A stretch of 64,000 nt of DNA, taken from Pelomonas sp. CA6 (GTDB taxonomy: Bacteria > Pseudomonadota > Gammaproteobacteria > Burkholderiales > Burkholderiaceae_C). The stretch lies in the NCBI RefSeq assembly GCF_022549225.1, contig NZ_JAKZFD010000001.1, positions 744,001 to 808,000 of the forward strand, read 5' to 3'. Shown one piece after another: positions 26,532 to 36,106 of the stretch. The translations under genes were made by a program, and so were the position numbers. The stretch's first letter is position 1; the number at the start of each line of letters is the position of its first letter. The notes under the pieces are model-generated. The model had not been told where the DNA came from and ran no database searches. It saw only the letters and a program-made list of their open reading frames with translations.

Positions 26532-27611
26532 ATGAGCCTGCATTTCCATCCGCTGCGCGTGAGCCGCGTCGAGCATGACACCGACGACGCGGTCGTGCTG
26601 AGCTTCGAGGTGCCCGCCGAGCTGCAGCCGCAGTTCCGCTTCACCCAGGGGCAATACCTGACCCTGCGCGGCGAGGTCGGCGGCGAGGACCTGCGCCGTT
26701 CCTATTCGATCTGCGCCGGCGTGGACGACGGCGAGCTGCGCGTGGGCGTGCGCAAGGTGGCCGGCGGCGCCTTCTCCACCTGGGTCCACGAGCAACTCAA
26801 GGCCGGCGACGAGATCCAGGTCTTCCCGCCCCAGGGCCGCTTCTTCGTGCCCGTGGACCCGGCCGCCGCGCGCCACTACGTGGGCATCGCCGCGGGCTCG
26901 GGCATCACGCCCATCCTGTCCATCATGAAGACGGTGCTGGCGCGCGAGCCTCAGTCGCGCTTCACGCTGATCTACGGCAACCGCCGCCCCGCCTCCACGA
27001 TGTTCAAGGAGGAGATCGAGGACCTGAAGAACCGCTACCTGACGCGCGTCTCGCTGCACCATGTGTTCTCGCGCGAACAGGTCGATTCGCCGCTGATGGC
27101 CGGCCGCATCGACCAGGCCAAGATCGCCGAGTTCCTCGCCGGCCCGGTGCCCGCCGCCGGCATCGACCATGTGTTCGTCTGCGGTCCGTTCGAGATGAAC
27201 GAGCAGGCCGAGGCCGCGCTGCGCGCCGCTGGCGTGGCGCCGGAGCGCATCCACATCGAGCGCTTCGGCACGCCCGAGATGCTGCAGGGCAAGCCCGCGC
27301 CGCACGAGGTGCATGCCGAGGACGCCGAGGCGGCCAAGGTGCTGGTGATCCGCGACGGCGTCTCGCGCGAGATCGAGTTCCGCAAGAGCGACCCCAGCCT
27401 GCTGGACGCCGCCGCGCGCGCCGGCATGGACGTGCCGTACTCCTGCAAGTCCGGCGTCTGCTCGACCTGCCGCTGCAAGCTGCTGGAGGGCGAGGTGCGC
27501 ATGGACAAGAACTTCGCGCTGGAGAAGCACGAGATCGCCGCCGGCTTCATCCTCAGCTGCCAGGCCCATGCGCTGACGCCACGCGTGGTCATCTCCTTCG
27601 ACGAGCGCTGA
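26532..27611 (+). CDS. paaE: Phenylacetyl-CoA epoxidase reductase subunit
   Basis: NADPH-dependent ferredoxin reductase of 359 aa that feeds electrons to PaaA. Order of domains: FAD-binding barrel (RRSYSICAGVDDGELRVGVRKV, about 55-77), NAD(P) domain (GIAAGSGITPILSIMKTVL, about 118-136) and a C-terminal plant-type 2Fe-2S domain (SCKSGVCSTCRCKLLEGE, with a last Cys in SCQAHAL). Length is near E. coli PaaE (356 aa). It ends the catalytic block; the TetR regulator follows 67 bp later. Confidence 0.97.
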   Translation: MSLHFHPLRVSRVEHDTDDAVVLSFEVPAELQPQFRFTQGQYLTLRGEVGGEDLRRSYSICAGVDDGELRVGVRKVAGGAFSTWVHEQLKAGDEIQVFPPQGRFFVPVDPAAARHYVGIAAGSGITPILSIMKTVLAREPQSRFTLIYGNRRPASTMFKEEIEDLKNRYLTRVSLHHVFSREQVDSPLMAGRIDQAKIAEFLAGPVPAAGIDHVFVCGPFEMNEQAEAALRAAGVAPERIHIERFGTPEMLQGKPAPHEVHAEDAEAAKVLVIRDGVSREIEFRKSDPSLLDAAARAGMDVPYSCKSGVCSTCRCKLLEGEVRMDKNFALEKHEIAAGFILSCQAHALTPRVVISFDER

Positions 27612-27678
27612 TCCAGGCAGACCCGGGGATGCGCGCGGACGCCCAGCTGTTAGGCTTGCGAACTTTTTGAGCACGTCC

Positions 27679-28290
27679 ATGGCCAGAGGCAGAGCACCCG
27701 GTTTCGACGCAACCCGCGAACAGATCCTCGCCCAGGCGGCGCGGCTGTTCGCCAACCAGGGGTACAGCGGCACTTCGATGAACCAGGTCGCGGAGGCTTG
27801 CGAGGTCTCCAAGCCCACGCTTTACCACTACGTGCGCGACAAGCAGGAGCTGCTGGTGCAGATCTGCCAGAACCACCTGCAGCATCTGGTGGACCTGGTG
27901 GAGCAGGTGAAGATGCGCGAGCTGCCGCCCGAGGAGCATCTGCGTGCGCTGATCCTGCAGTTCGTGCAGTCCTATGGCGAGGCCCAGAACGAGCACCGCG
28001 TGCTGACCGAGGACCTGAAGTTCCTGGACGATGAGCACCGCGAGCGCCTGATCGGCGTGGAGCGCCAGGTCGTCAGCCAGTTCGCCGACGCGGTGGCCGC
28101 GGTGCGCCCGGAGCTGCGCGGCGCCCATCTGCACAAGCCGCTGACCATGCTGCTGTTCGGCATGATCAACTGGACCTTCACCTGGCTGCGGCCGGACGGC
28201 GCGCTGACCTACGAGGCGGTGGCGCCCATGGTGGCCGATCTGTTCTTTGGCGGAGTGGGCGCCGTGCGCCTGCAGCAGCAAGCCTCATGA
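27679..28290 (+). CDS. paaR: TetR-family regulator of the paa genes (PaaR-like)
   Basis: Regulator of 203 aa with an N-terminal TetR helix-turn-helix (ILAQAARLFANQGYSGTSMNQVAEACEVSKPTLYHYVRDKQELL, about 15-58) and an all-helical ligand domain. Betaproteobacteria commonly use a TetR-type PaaR in place of the GntR-type PaaX of E. coli, and the perfect palindrome upstream of paaG is the expected operator class. ATG 27679 gives a normal start; an in-frame TTG at 27667 would add four residues. The name rests on position and family, not on a proven match. Confidence 0.8.
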   Translation: MARGRAPGFDATREQILAQAARLFANQGYSGTSMNQVAEACEVSKPTLYHYVRDKQELLVQICQNHLQHLVDLVEQVKMRELPPEEHLRALILQFVQSYGEAQNEHRVLTEDLKFLDDEHRERLIGVERQVVSQFADAVAAVRPELRGAHLHKPLTMLLFGMINWTFTWLRPDGALTYEAVAPMVADLFFGGVGAVRLQQQAS

Positions 28291-28354
28291 AGGCTTGAGT
28301 CCCCAAGATTCCGACGCGTTTTTCGACAGACCAACACCAACCATGGAGACACAC

Positions 28355-29512
28355 ATGAAACGCATCCAGAAGACCCTGCTGGCCCTGGCCGGCGCCGCGC
28401 TGATGGGCGCGGGCGGCGTCGCGCAGGCGGACATCAATGTCGGCGTGACCGTCTCGGCCACCGGGCCGGCCGCCTCGCTGGGCATCCCGGAGAAGAACAC
28501 CTTCTCGCTGATGCCCAAGACCATCGCCGGCCAGAAGATCAACTACATCGTGCTGGACGACGCGTCCGACACCACCACCGCGGTGGCCAACACGCGCAAG
28601 CTGATCACCGAGCACAAGGTCGACGTGGTCGTCGGCTCCACCGTGACGCCCAACTCGCTGGCCATGATCGACGCGGTGGCCGAGGCGCAGGTGCCCATGG
28701 TCTCGATGGCCGCGTCGGCGCGCATCGTCGAGCCCATGGACGCGAAGAAGCGCTGGGTGTTCAAGACCCCGCAGAACGACATCATGATGGCGCTGGCCAT
28801 CGCCAGCCACATGCAGGCCCAGGGCGTGAAGACGGTGGCCTACATCGGCTTCGCCGACGCCTATGGCGAGGGCTGGTATGGCGAGTTCAACAAGGTGGCC
28901 GGCTCCAAGGGCCTGTCCATCGTGGCCAACGAGCGCTACAACCGCACCGACACCTCGGTGACCGGCCAGGTGCTGAAGATCATGGCCGCCAAGCCCGACG
29001 CGGTGCTGATCGGGGGCAGCGGCACGCCTGCCGCGCTGCCGCAGAAGACGCTGAAGGAGCGCGGCTACGCCGGCAAGTTCTACCAGACCCACGGCGTGGC
29101 GAACAACGACTTCCTGCGCGTCGGCGCCAAGGACGTCGAGGGCACCTTCCTGCCCGCCGGCCCGGTGCTGGTGGTGGACCAGCTGCCCGCCGACCACCCG
29201 GCCAAGAAGAGCGCCAAGGAGTACGTCACCAAGTATGAGGCGGCCTTCGGCAAGGGCTCGGTGTCGACCTTCGGCGGCCACGCCTGGGATGCGGGCCTGC
29301 TGCTGCAGGCGGCCATCCCCGCGGCCGTCAAGAAGGCCCAGCCGGGCACGCCGGCCTTCCGCGCCGCGCTGCGTGACGCGCTGGAGGCGGTGAAGGAAAT
29401 GCCCGCCTCGCATGGCGTGTTCACGATGTCGCCCAATGACCACCTGGGTCTGGACCAGCGCGCGCGCGTGATGGTCAAGATTGAAGGTGGCACCTGGAAA
29501 TACCAACCCTGA
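28355..29512 (+). CDS. ABC transporter periplasmic binding protein (HAAT/LivK type)
   Basis: Substrate-binding protein of 385 aa with a Sec signal peptide (MKRIQKTLLALAGAALMGAGGVAQA, cleaved before DINVG). The rest is the two-lobe periplasmic binding fold of the branched-chain amino acid/amide family (DINVGVTVSATGPAASLGIPEKN; DVVVGSTVTPNSLAMIDAVAE; YIGFADAYGEGWYGEF). Its place between paaR and paaZ suggests uptake of phenylacetate or a related aromatic acid, but no permease or ATPase gene is in the window. The stop codon touches the first bases of a 126-bp inverted-repeat element. Confidence 0.88.
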   Translation: MKRIQKTLLALAGAALMGAGGVAQADINVGVTVSATGPAASLGIPEKNTFSLMPKTIAGQKINYIVLDDASDTTTAVANTRKLITEHKVDVVVGSTVTPNSLAMIDAVAEAQVPMVSMAASARIVEPMDAKKRWVFKTPQNDIMMALAIASHMQAQGVKTVAYIGFADAYGEGWYGEFNKVAGSKGLSIVANERYNRTDTSVTGQVLKIMAAKPDAVLIGGSGTPAALPQKTLKERGYAGKFYQTHGVANNDFLRVGAKDVEGTFLPAGPVLVVDQLPADHPAKKSAKEYVTKYEAAFGKGSVSTFGGHAWDAGLLLQAAIPAAVKKAQPGTPAFRAALRDALEAVKEMPASHGVFTMSPNDHLGLDQRARVMVKIEGGTWKYQP

Positions 29513-29636
29513 TTTCGCGGCCGCTCGGCTACTGCGCGGGCCGATCTCGGACCTGGGGTGCTCGCCGTACGGGAGTACGGCTGCGCACCCCGGGCCCGAC
29601 CTCGACCCGTTCGCGACGCCGCTCGTCCGCGAAATC
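29511..29636. repeat. 126-bp imperfect inverted repeat element
   Basis: The ends are a perfect 10-bp inverted repeat (GATTTCGCGG at 29511-29520, CCGCGAAATC at 29627-29636). The two halves align as imperfect reverse complements along almost their entire length, closing on GCCGTAC...GTACGGC around 29568-29585, with GGGGTGC/GCACCCC near the centre. It fills most of the gap between the binding-protein gene and paaZ and begins within the stop codon. It could be a MITE-like or REP-like element or a very large terminator hairpin. Confidence 0.75.
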
Positions 29637-29654
29637 CCAGTGATGAATTCATGA

Positions 29655-29675
29655 GGCCGGGGATGCGCCCCGGTC
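29655..29675 (+). promoter_or_regulatory. Small hairpin just upstream of paaZ
   Basis: GGCCGGGG (29655-29662) pairs with CCCCGGTC (29668-29675) around a 5-nt loop, 20 bp before the paaZ start. No T-run follows. It might affect the paaZ leader or simply belong to the repeat region to its left. Confidence 0.35.
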
Positions 29676-29695
29676 ATGCTGTCTGAAGGAATGCC

Positions 29696-31753
29696 ATGAG
29701 CGCCACGCCCCAAGTTCTCCAAAGCCTGATCGCCGGTCGCTGGATCGGCCAAACGCCCGCGCGCGGCTTGCACAGCGCCGTCAACGGCCGCCTGGTGGCG
29801 CACACCCATGGCGAATCGATCGACTTTGGCGAGAGCCTCCACCATGCCCGGGGTCAGGCCTTGCCTGCGTTGCTGAAGCTGGACTTCCAGCAGCGCGCCG
29901 CGCAGCTCAAGGCGCTGGCGGCCTATCTGATGGAGCGCAAGGAGCAGCTCTACGCGATCTCGGCGCATACCGGCGCGACGCGCCCGGACAGCTGGATCGA
30001 CATCGAGGGCGGCATTGGCACGCTGTTCGCCTATGCGTCCATGGGCCGGCGCGAGCTGCCTTCCAGCAACATCGTGCACGAGGGCCCGGCCACGCCGCTG
30101 GGCAAGAACGGCCAGTTCCTGGGCAGCCACGTGCTGGTGCCCAAGCGCGGCGTCGCGGTGCACATCAATGCCTTCAATTTCCCGATGTGGGGGATGCTGG
30201 AGAAGTTCGCGCCCAGCTACCTGGCCGGCATGCCCTGCATCGTCAAGCCGGCCACCGCGACCAGCTATGTCGCCGAGGCCTGCGTGCGCCTGGTCGAGCA
30301 GTCCGGCCTGATCGTGCCGGGCAGCCTGCAGCTGATCATCGGCGGCTCCGGCGACCTGCTGGACCGGCTGGAGGAGACCGACGTGGTCACCTTCACCGGC
30401 TCGGCCGACACCGCGGCCAGCCTGCGCGTGAACAAGAACCTGATCGCGCGCTCCATCCCCTTCAACGCCGAGGCGGACAGCCTGAACTGCTCCATCCTCG
30501 GCCCCGATGTGCAGCCCGGCGACCCCGAGTTCGACCTCTTTGTGAAGGAGGTGCTGCGCGAGATGAGCGCCAAGGCCGGCCAGAAGTGCACCGCCATCCG
30601 CCGCGCCATCGTGCCGCGCGCGCAGGTGGATGCGGTGGCCGCCGCGCTGCGCGAGCGTCTGGCCAAGATCAAGATCGGCGATCCGGCCGTGGAGGGCGTG
30701 CGCATGGGCGCGCTGGCCTCCAAGGACCAGCAGGCCGATGTCGCCGCGCGCGTGAAGCTGCTGGCCGAGGGCAACGAACTGCTGTTCGGCGAGCGCGACG
30801 GCTTCGCGCCGGTGGGCGAGGGCGTGGGCGAGGGAGCCTTCTTCGCACCCACGCTGCTGCTGTGCCGCGACGCGCTGCGCAACGAGGTCGTGCACCAGGT
30901 CGAGGCCTTCGGCCCGGTGTCCACGCTGATGCCCTATGACGAGTTCGACCAGGCGCTGGCGCTCGCGGCCAAGGGCCGCGGCAGCCTGGTGGGCTCGGTG
31001 ATCACCAAGACGCCGTCCATCGCCGCGCATGCGGTCTACCACGCGGCGGCCTTCCACGGCCGGCTGCTGGTGCTGGACCGCGACGCCGCGCCGGAGTCCA
31101 CCGGCCACGGCTCGCCGCTGCCCATGCTCAAGCACGGCGGCCCGGGCCGCGCCGGCGGCGGCGAGGAGCTGGGCGGCATTCGGGCCGTGAAGCACTACCT
31201 GCAGCGCTGCGCGGTGCAGGCCTCGCCGACCATGCTCACCGCCATCACCGGCGAGTACCAGCGGGGCGGCAAGGTCAACGAGGACGCGGTCCACCCCTTC
31301 CGCAAGTACTTCGAAGAGATCCAGATCGGCGACTCGCTGCTGACCCACCGCCGCACGGTGAGCGAGGCCGACATCGTCAACTTCGGCGGCATCTCGGGCG
31401 ACTACTTCTACATGCACTTCGACGAGATCGCGGCCAAGGACACGCAGTTCGGCAAGCGCATCGCGCATGGCTACTTCGTGCTGTCGGCGGCGGCGGGACT
31501 GTTCGTCTCGCCGGCCCCCGGTCCGGTGCTGGCCAACTATGGCCTGGACACGCTGCGCTTCGTGAACCCGGTGGCCATCGGCGACACCATCCAGGCGCGC
31601 CTGACCTGCAAGCGCCGCATCGACCGCGGCAACCGCCCGGACCAGCCGCCGCAGGGCGTGGTGGCCTGGGATGTGCAGGTCAGCAACCAGCACGGCGAGC
31701 TGGTCGCCAGCTACGACATCCTGACGCTGGTGGCGAAGAAGCCGCAGGCCTGA
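29696..31753 (+). CDS. paaZ: Bifunctional oxepin-CoA hydrolase / semialdehyde dehydrogenase
   Basis: Opens the oxepin-CoA ring and oxidises the resulting semialdehyde to 3-oxo-5,6-dehydrosuberyl-CoA. The 685-residue fusion has an N-terminal aldehyde dehydrogenase ([32 protein letters not shown]; catalytic Cys298 in GQKCTAIRR) and a C-terminal MaoC-type hydratase from about 535 ([32 protein letters not shown]). Length equals E. coli PaaZ (681 aa). Unlike many clusters, it is separated from paaG-E by the regulator, a binding-protein gene and an inverted-repeat element. Confidence 0.96.
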   Translation: MSATPQVLQSLIAGRWIGQTPARGLHSAVNGRLVAHTHGESIDFGESLHHARGQALPALLKLDFQQRAAQLKALAAYLMERKEQLYAISAHTGATRPDSWIDIEGGIGTLFAYASMGRRELPSSNIVHEGPATPLGKNGQFLGSHVLVPKRGVAVHINAFNFPMWGMLEKFAPSYLAGMPCIVKPATATSYVAEACVRLVEQSGLIVPGSLQLIIGGSGDLLDRLEETDVVTFTGSADTAASLRVNKNLIARSIPFNAEADSLNCSILGPDVQPGDPEFDLFVKEVLREMSAKAGQKCTAIRRAIVPRAQVDAVAAALRERLAKIKIGDPAVEGVRMGALASKDQQADVAARVKLLAEGNELLFGERDGFAPVGEGVGEGAFFAPTLLLCRDALRNEVVHQVEAFGPVSTLMPYDEFDQALALAAKGRGSLVGSVITKTPSIAAHAVYHAAAFHGRLLVLDRDAAPESTGHGSPLPMLKHGGPGRAGGGEELGGIRAVKHYLQRCAVQASPTMLTAITGEYQRGGKVNEDAVHPFRKYFEEIQIGDSLLTHRRTVSEADIVNFGGISGDYFYMHFDEIAAKDTQFGKRIAHGYFVLSAAAGLFVSPAPGPVLANYGLDTLRFVNPVAIGDTIQARLTCKRRIDRGNRPDQPPQGVVAWDVQVSNQHGELVASYDILTLVAKKPQA

Positions 31754-31887
31754 GCGCGCGGGCGGCGGCGGCGCTGCTCAGGCGGGGTCGTCGTCCGGCC
31801 GGGGCTCCTGGACGGACAGCCACAGCGAGCAGCGCGTGAACCAGGCTGGCAGTGCGGGGCGTGCACGGTCAGTTCCGTGCCCGCGGT

Positions 31888-32019
31888 CAGATCGCGCTCG
31901 ATGTCGTCGGCACTGATGTAGACGCCGATCCACTCGGGGCGCAGCACGCCATGGATGGTGCTTTTGCCGGAGCCGTTGGGGCCGGCGAAGATGCGCAGCC
32001 GGGGCTGGGCACGGCTCAC
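31888..32019 (-). pseudogene. Remnant of a zeta-toxin-like kinase gene
   Basis: A GTG at 32019 begins [22 protein letters not shown], followed by [12 protein letters not shown], which is the N-terminal signature of zeta-type toxins (UDP-GlcNAc kinases): Walker [10 protein letters not shown], then the Asp-Asp-Ile-Glu block. After 44 codons the resemblance stops; the frame runs on without homology into the end of paaZ. Real family members have about 190-270 residues, so this is a 5' fragment. The same strand just upstream carries a short frame ending [13 protein letters not shown] whose TGA (32016-32018) overlaps the GTG, as in toxin-antitoxin pairs. The spacer from 31754 to 31887 holds nothing else I recognise. 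Confidence 0.65.
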
Positions 32020-32130
32020 CGGGCGGCGAGCTTCTTTCGCTTCAGCACCGTGCCGGGCATGGCGGGCTGTGCGGCCGGCAGCGGTTTGATTCCGATAAAT
32101 CCTCGCGCGGCGCCGTGGCGCGCGGGCTCC

Positions 32131-32136
32131 TAGAAT
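32131..32136 (+). promoter_or_regulatory. Possible -10 box (TAGAAT) for nadB
   Basis: TAGAAT lies 47 bp upstream of the nadB ATG, in the only spacer available to drive the gene. No convincing -35 is seen at the right distance. The same hexamer precedes ispD. Confidence 0.4.
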
Positions 32137-32183
32137 CGGACACCTTGTTGGACGCCGCGCCATCGGTGCGGCCGCATGTCGTG

Positions 32184-33821
32184 ATGTCTGCTTCCCCTGC
32201 TTCCGAGAAGAATCCGTTGCCGGTCGTGATCGTGGGCGCTGGCCTCGCGGGCCTGACCGTGGCGCTGCACCTGGCCGATCAGGTGCCCGTGGTCGTGCTG
32301 GCCAAGCGCGGACTCCATGAGGCCGCCACCGCCTGGGCCCAGGGCGGCATCGTCGGCGTGCTGGGCAGCGATGACTCGATCGAGAGCCATGTCCGCGATA
32401 CCCAGGATGCCGGCGCCGGGCTGGTGGATGAGGCGACGGCGCGCTTCATCGCCGAGCGCAGCGCCGACGCGGTGGGCTGGCTGGTGGCCCAGGGCGTGCC
32501 CTTCACGCCCGACGAGCAGGGGCCGCTGGGCCTGCACCTGACCCGCGAGGGCGGCCACGCGGTGCGCCGCATCGCCCATGCCGCCGATGCCACCGGCAAG
32601 GCCATCCACGACGCGCTGCTGGCCAAGGCGGCGGCCCATCCCAACATCGAGCTGCGCCAGCGTTGGATGGCGCTGGACCTCGTCACCTCGCGCCATGTGC
32701 AGCGCGAAGAGCAGCCGCGCTGCTACGGCCTGTATGCGCTGGACATGGACGCGCGGCGCGTGGAGGCGCTGCCGGCGCGCGCCGTGGTGCTGGCCACCGG
32801 CGGGGCCGGCAAGGTCTACCGCTACACCACCAATCCCGACACCTCCACTGGCGACGGCATCGCGATGGCCTGGCGCGCGGGCTGCCGCGTGGCCAACATG
32901 GAGTTCATCCAGTTCCATCCGACCTGCCTCTACCACCCGCAGGAGCGCAGCTTCCTGATCACCGAGGCGCTGCGTGGCGAGGGCGCGCACCTGAAGCTGC
33001 CCGAGCACCTGGGCGGGGCGCGCTTCATGGCCGCGCACGACGAGCGCATGGAGCTGGCGCCGCGTGACATCGTCGCGCGCGCGATCGACTTCGAGATGAA
33101 GAAGCACGGCCTGGACCATGTGTGGCTGGACGCCACGCCCATCGTGCGCGAGAAGGGCGAGGGCTTCCTGAAGGAGCATTTCCCCACCATCTATGCGCGC
33201 TGCCTGCAGCTGGGCATCGACATCACCCGCGAACCCATCCCGGTCGTGCCGGCGGTGCATTTCACCTGTGGCGGCGTGGTGTCCGACCTGCAGGGCCGCG
33301 CCGACCTGCCGGGCCTCTATGCGGTGGGCGAGACGGCCTACACCGGGCTGCACGGCGCCAACCGCCTGGCCAGCAACTCGCTGCTGGAATGCACGGTGCT
33401 GGGCCGCACCTGCGCCGACGACATCCTCGCCCAGGCGCCCGGCGAGCCGGCCCCGCTGCCGGCCTGGGACGAAAGCCAGGTGGAGGATGCCGACGAGCAG
33501 GTCGTGATCGCCCACAACTGGGACGAGCTGCGCCTGCTGATGTGGAACTACGTCGGCATCGTGCGCACCGACAAGCGCCTGGAGCGCGCGCTGCACCGCA
33601 TCGCGCTGCTGAAGGGCGAGATCGACGACTACTACGCCAACTTCCGCGTCAACCGCGACCTGCTGGAGCTGCGCAACCTGGTGGACTGCGCGGAGCTGAT
33701 CGTGCGCTCCGCGCTGCTGCGTCATGAAAGCCGCGGGCTGCACTACAGCCGCGACTACCCGCGCACGCTGCCGGTGAGCTTCCCCACGGTGCTCATCGCC
33801 GAGCGCGCCGGCCGGCGCTGA
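32184..33821 (+). CDS. nadB: L-aspartate oxidase
   Basis: First enzyme of de novo NAD synthesis; a FAD protein oxidising aspartate to iminoaspartate, which NadA then uses. The 545-residue product has [17 protein letters not shown] (13-29), the fumarate-reductase-type HPTCLYHP and [13 protein letters not shown], and [16 protein letters not shown] at the FAD C-terminal site. The ATG at 32184 is favoured; 23 codons of open frame upstream lack homology. nadA is present 3 kb away on the other strand, so the pair is close but not co-transcribed. It ends 6 bp from the convergent receptor gene. Confidence 0.96.
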   Translation: MSASPASEKNPLPVVIVGAGLAGLTVALHLADQVPVVVLAKRGLHEAATAWAQGGIVGVLGSDDSIESHVRDTQDAGAGLVDEATARFIAERSADAVGWLVAQGVPFTPDEQGPLGLHLTREGGHAVRRIAHAADATGKAIHDALLAKAAAHPNIELRQRWMALDLVTSRHVQREEQPRCYGLYALDMDARRVEALPARAVVLATGGAGKVYRYTTNPDTSTGDGIAMAWRAGCRVANMEFIQFHPTCLYHPQERSFLITEALRGEGAHLKLPEHLGGARFMAAHDERMELAPRDIVARAIDFEMKKHGLDHVWLDATPIVREKGEGFLKEHFPTIYARCLQLGIDITREPIPVVPAVHFTCGGVVSDLQGRADLPGLYAVGETAYTGLHGANRLASNSLLECTVLGRTCADDILAQAPGEPAPLPAWDESQVEDADEQVVIAHNWDELRLLMWNYVGIVRTDKRLERALHRIALLKGEIDDYYANFRVNRDLLELRNLVDCAELIVRSALLRHESRGLHYSRDYPRTLPVSFPTVLIAERAGRR

Positions 33822-33827
33822 GTCGGC

Positions 33828-36074
33828 TCAGAGGCGCTGGCTCAGCGTCAGCTTGAGGTTGCGCCCCGGCGCGTAGACGGCCTCGGCCAGGTAGGGCTGC
33901 ACGGCGCGGTTGAACAGGTTGTCCACGCTGAGCCCGACGCGCGTGCCGGCCAGCCGGCCCTGGCCCTGCCATTGCGCGAACAGCCCATGCAGCGCATAGC
34001 CCTTGGAGGGTGGCAGCGCATAGGGCACGATCTCGTCGTCCGGCACGTGGCGTTGCGCGGCGACGAACTTGCCCTGCCAGCCCGCGGCCAGCCCCAGCGC
34101 GGGCCATTTGCCGCCCAGCACCAGCACCGCCTTGGGCGCGCCGATGTCGATCAGCGGCTGGTTGCGCGCCGCCCAGGGGTCGCGCAGCGAGCCGCGGTGC
34201 TCGCCGTCCATCCAGGCCAGCGACGCGCTGGCGAACAGGCGGCGCGCCTCGTAGTGGGTCTCCAGCTCCAGGCCCTCGCTGCGGTAGCCGGGCAGGTTGC
34301 GGTAGAAGGGCAGCAGCGGCGGGCGCGGCGTGCCTGGTTCGACCATGATGCCGAAGCGCTTGTGGATGTTGTCGTGCACCAGGTTGCGAAAGCCCGTCAG
34401 CGTGGCGGCGAAGGCGTCGCCGCTGCTGAGCCAGTCGCCGCGCTCGTACTTCAGCCCGCCGCGCAGCGCGGTGAGGCGCTCACGGCGCAGCCCGCGGCTG
34501 GTGGCCGGCGCGCTGGCGGCAGCGGACTGCACTTCGTAGATTTCATCGATCACCGGCGCGCGCCAGCTGCGGCCGGCGTCGGCGAAGAACTGCAGCCGGC
34601 TGCTCGCGCGCCAGGCCAGCGCCAGGTGGTAGGACCAGCCGCTGTGCGTCACCGCGCTGTAGTCGTGGCCGGCGCGCGGGTCGTTGTAGCGCGGCGCCAG
34701 GTTGGGCTGGCCGACGCTGCGCACCTGGTCATGGCGCAGCCCGGGCGTCAGGCTGAACTCGCGCCAGCGGATCTCGTCCTCCAGCCAGGCGGACTGGCTG
34801 CGCTGGGTGCCCGAGGGCATGTAGTAGGGCTGCATCCAGCCGTGGTTGTAGCTGGGGTCCTGGGTGCGGGTGTGCAGCAGCATCAGCGTGTCGCGCGTGT
34901 GCTGCTGGGCCTGCAGCCCGGCGGCCAGCGCATGGCGCGTCGGGCCCAGCGCGAAGCGCGCGGTGTTGCTCAGCTCGAACTGGCGGTCGCGATAGCTCGC
35001 ATGGCTCTGCTTGCCCAGGCTGGACGCGAAGTCGCTGCTGATGCTGTCCGGGCGGCTGTCGTCCTGGCGGCTGCTGGACTGGGAGAGATGCAGCCGCAGC
35101 TCCAGCAGCGACTGCCCGGCCGGCGCGTACTCCCAGGACAGCGCGTCGGTGCGGTCCCGTTGGTCGCGCCAGAGCACCTTGCGCAGCCAGGCCTCGCGCT
35201 CGCCATAGCGGGCGATCTCGGCGGGCGTGGGCGCCGGCACCTCGTCGCGCTTGGCCGCGAAAGGCGCCCAGGCCTTGCTGCGTCCCTCCAGATGCGACAG
35301 CGTCAGCCGGCTTTCGCCCAGCGCGAGCGAGAGCTTCAGCAGGGCCGAGCGGCTGTGGGTGGCGGAGAACTCATAGACGCTGCCGTCGGCGCGGCGCTGG
35401 TTGTCGGAGTCGCGCGCGGTCAGCGCGGCGAGGAACTCCCAGGGCAGGGCGCTGCCGTCCTCGGCGCGCGCGAACACGCTGCCCGACGCGATGCGCTGGC
35501 GGTCATTGCTGGCATGGCCCAGCTTGACCAGGCCGCCCACGCGCTCGCCGGCGCGCAGCAGGTCGGCGGCGTCCTTGCTGTCGATGCGCACCGTGCCGCC
35601 GAAGCCGCCATTGCCATAGCGCACCGAATGCGCGCCCTTGTCCACGGTGATGCGCTTGATCAGCTCCGGCTCGATGAAGATCGAGCCCTGGCGGTATTTC
35701 TCGAAGCCTTTGTTGGCGCCGTCCAGAGTCACGCGGATGTCTTCCACGTCGCCGAAGCCCCAGATGTTGAGGCTCTGGCCGCCGGGGCGCCAGCTGCCGT
35801 TCAGGTCCACGCCGGGCACGTTGTCCAGCAGCTGCTGGACGGTCAGCGCCTGCTGGCGCTCGATCTCGTCGGGCGTGATGCGCGTCTGGCCCGGCGCGAC
35901 GCTGCGCACGCCGAAGACCGTGACCGCGGGCAATTCGGCCTCGGCGGTGGGCGCGGCCGCAGGGCTGGCGGCCTGCGCGGGTGCCAGGGCCAGCGCGGCC
36001 AGCAGCGGGATCAGGGAAGAACGGGGTGGAACAAGAGCCGGAACACGGGGAGGGGCAACAGAATGCACGGACAC
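33828..36074 (-). CDS. TonB-dependent outer membrane receptor (haem/iron type)
   Basis: Outer membrane receptor of 748 aa. A signal-like N terminus (PLLAALALAPAQA) leads into the plug domain (ITPDEIERQQALTVQQLLDNVPGVDLNG; VDKGAHSVRYGNGGFGGTVRI), then a beta-barrel ending NLKLTLSQRL with the terminal aromatic/hydrophobic pattern. LDNLFNR-like SVDNLFNRAVQPYL near the C terminus is typical of haem/haemoglobin receptors. The only start available in frame is GTG at 36074 (or GTG 36068). A Fur box sits 4 bp upstream, with no room for a ribosome binding site, so either translation starts leaderless or the start is unusual. Confidence 0.9.
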   Translation of the reverse strand: MSVHSVAPPRVPALVPPRSSLIPLLAALALAPAQAASPAAAPTAEAELPAVTVFGVRSVAPGQTRITPDEIERQQALTVQQLLDNVPGVDLNGSWRPGGQSLNIWGFGDVEDIRVTLDGANKGFEKYRQGSIFIEPELIKRITVDKGAHSVRYGNGGFGGTVRIDSKDAADLLRAGERVGGLVKLGHASNDRQRIASGSVFARAEDGSALPWEFLAALTARDSDNQRRADGSVYEFSATHSRSALLKLSLALGESRLTLSHLEGRSKAWAPFAAKRDEVPAPTPAEIARYGEREAWLRKVLWRDQRDRTDALSWEYAPAGQSLLELRLHLSQSSSRQDDSRPDSISSDFASSLGKQSHASYRDRQFELSNTARFALGPTRHALAAGLQAQQHTRDTLMLLHTRTQDPSYNHGWMQPYYMPSGTQRSQSAWLEDEIRWREFSLTPGLRHDQVRSVGQPNLAPRYNDPRAGHDYSAVTHSGWSYHLALAWRASSRLQFFADAGRSWRAPVIDEIYEVQSAAASAPATSRGLRRERLTALRGGLKYERGDWLSSGDAFAATLTGFRNLVHDNIHKRFGIMVEPGTPRPPLLPFYRNLPGYRSEGLELETHYEARRLFASASLAWMDGEHRGSLRDPWAARNQPLIDIGAPKAVLVLGGKWPALGLAAGWQGKFVAAQRHVPDDEIVPYALPPSKGYALHGLFAQWQGQGRLAGTRVGLSVDNLFNRAVQPYLAEAVYAPGRNLKLTLSQRL

Positions 36075-36077
36075 ATC

Positions 36078-36098
36078 AAATGAGAATTATTATCATTT
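36078..36098 (-). promoter_or_regulatory. Fur box of the TonB-dependent receptor
   Basis: AAATGAGAATTATTATCATTT is a near-perfect 21-bp palindrome (9 of 10 pairs) very close to the Fur consensus GATAATGATAATCATTATC, and strikingly AT-rich in this GC-rich window. It lies directly before the receptor start, so iron-responsive repression by Fur is expected. Confidence 0.85.
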
Positions 36099-36106
36099 TA
36101 GTGTAG

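Noticed and set aside
28178-31693. An open frame of 1171 residues antisense to the binding-protein gene and paaZ
   Set aside because: It lies opposite two well-supported genes, crosses the inverted-repeat spacer, and has no recognisable domain.
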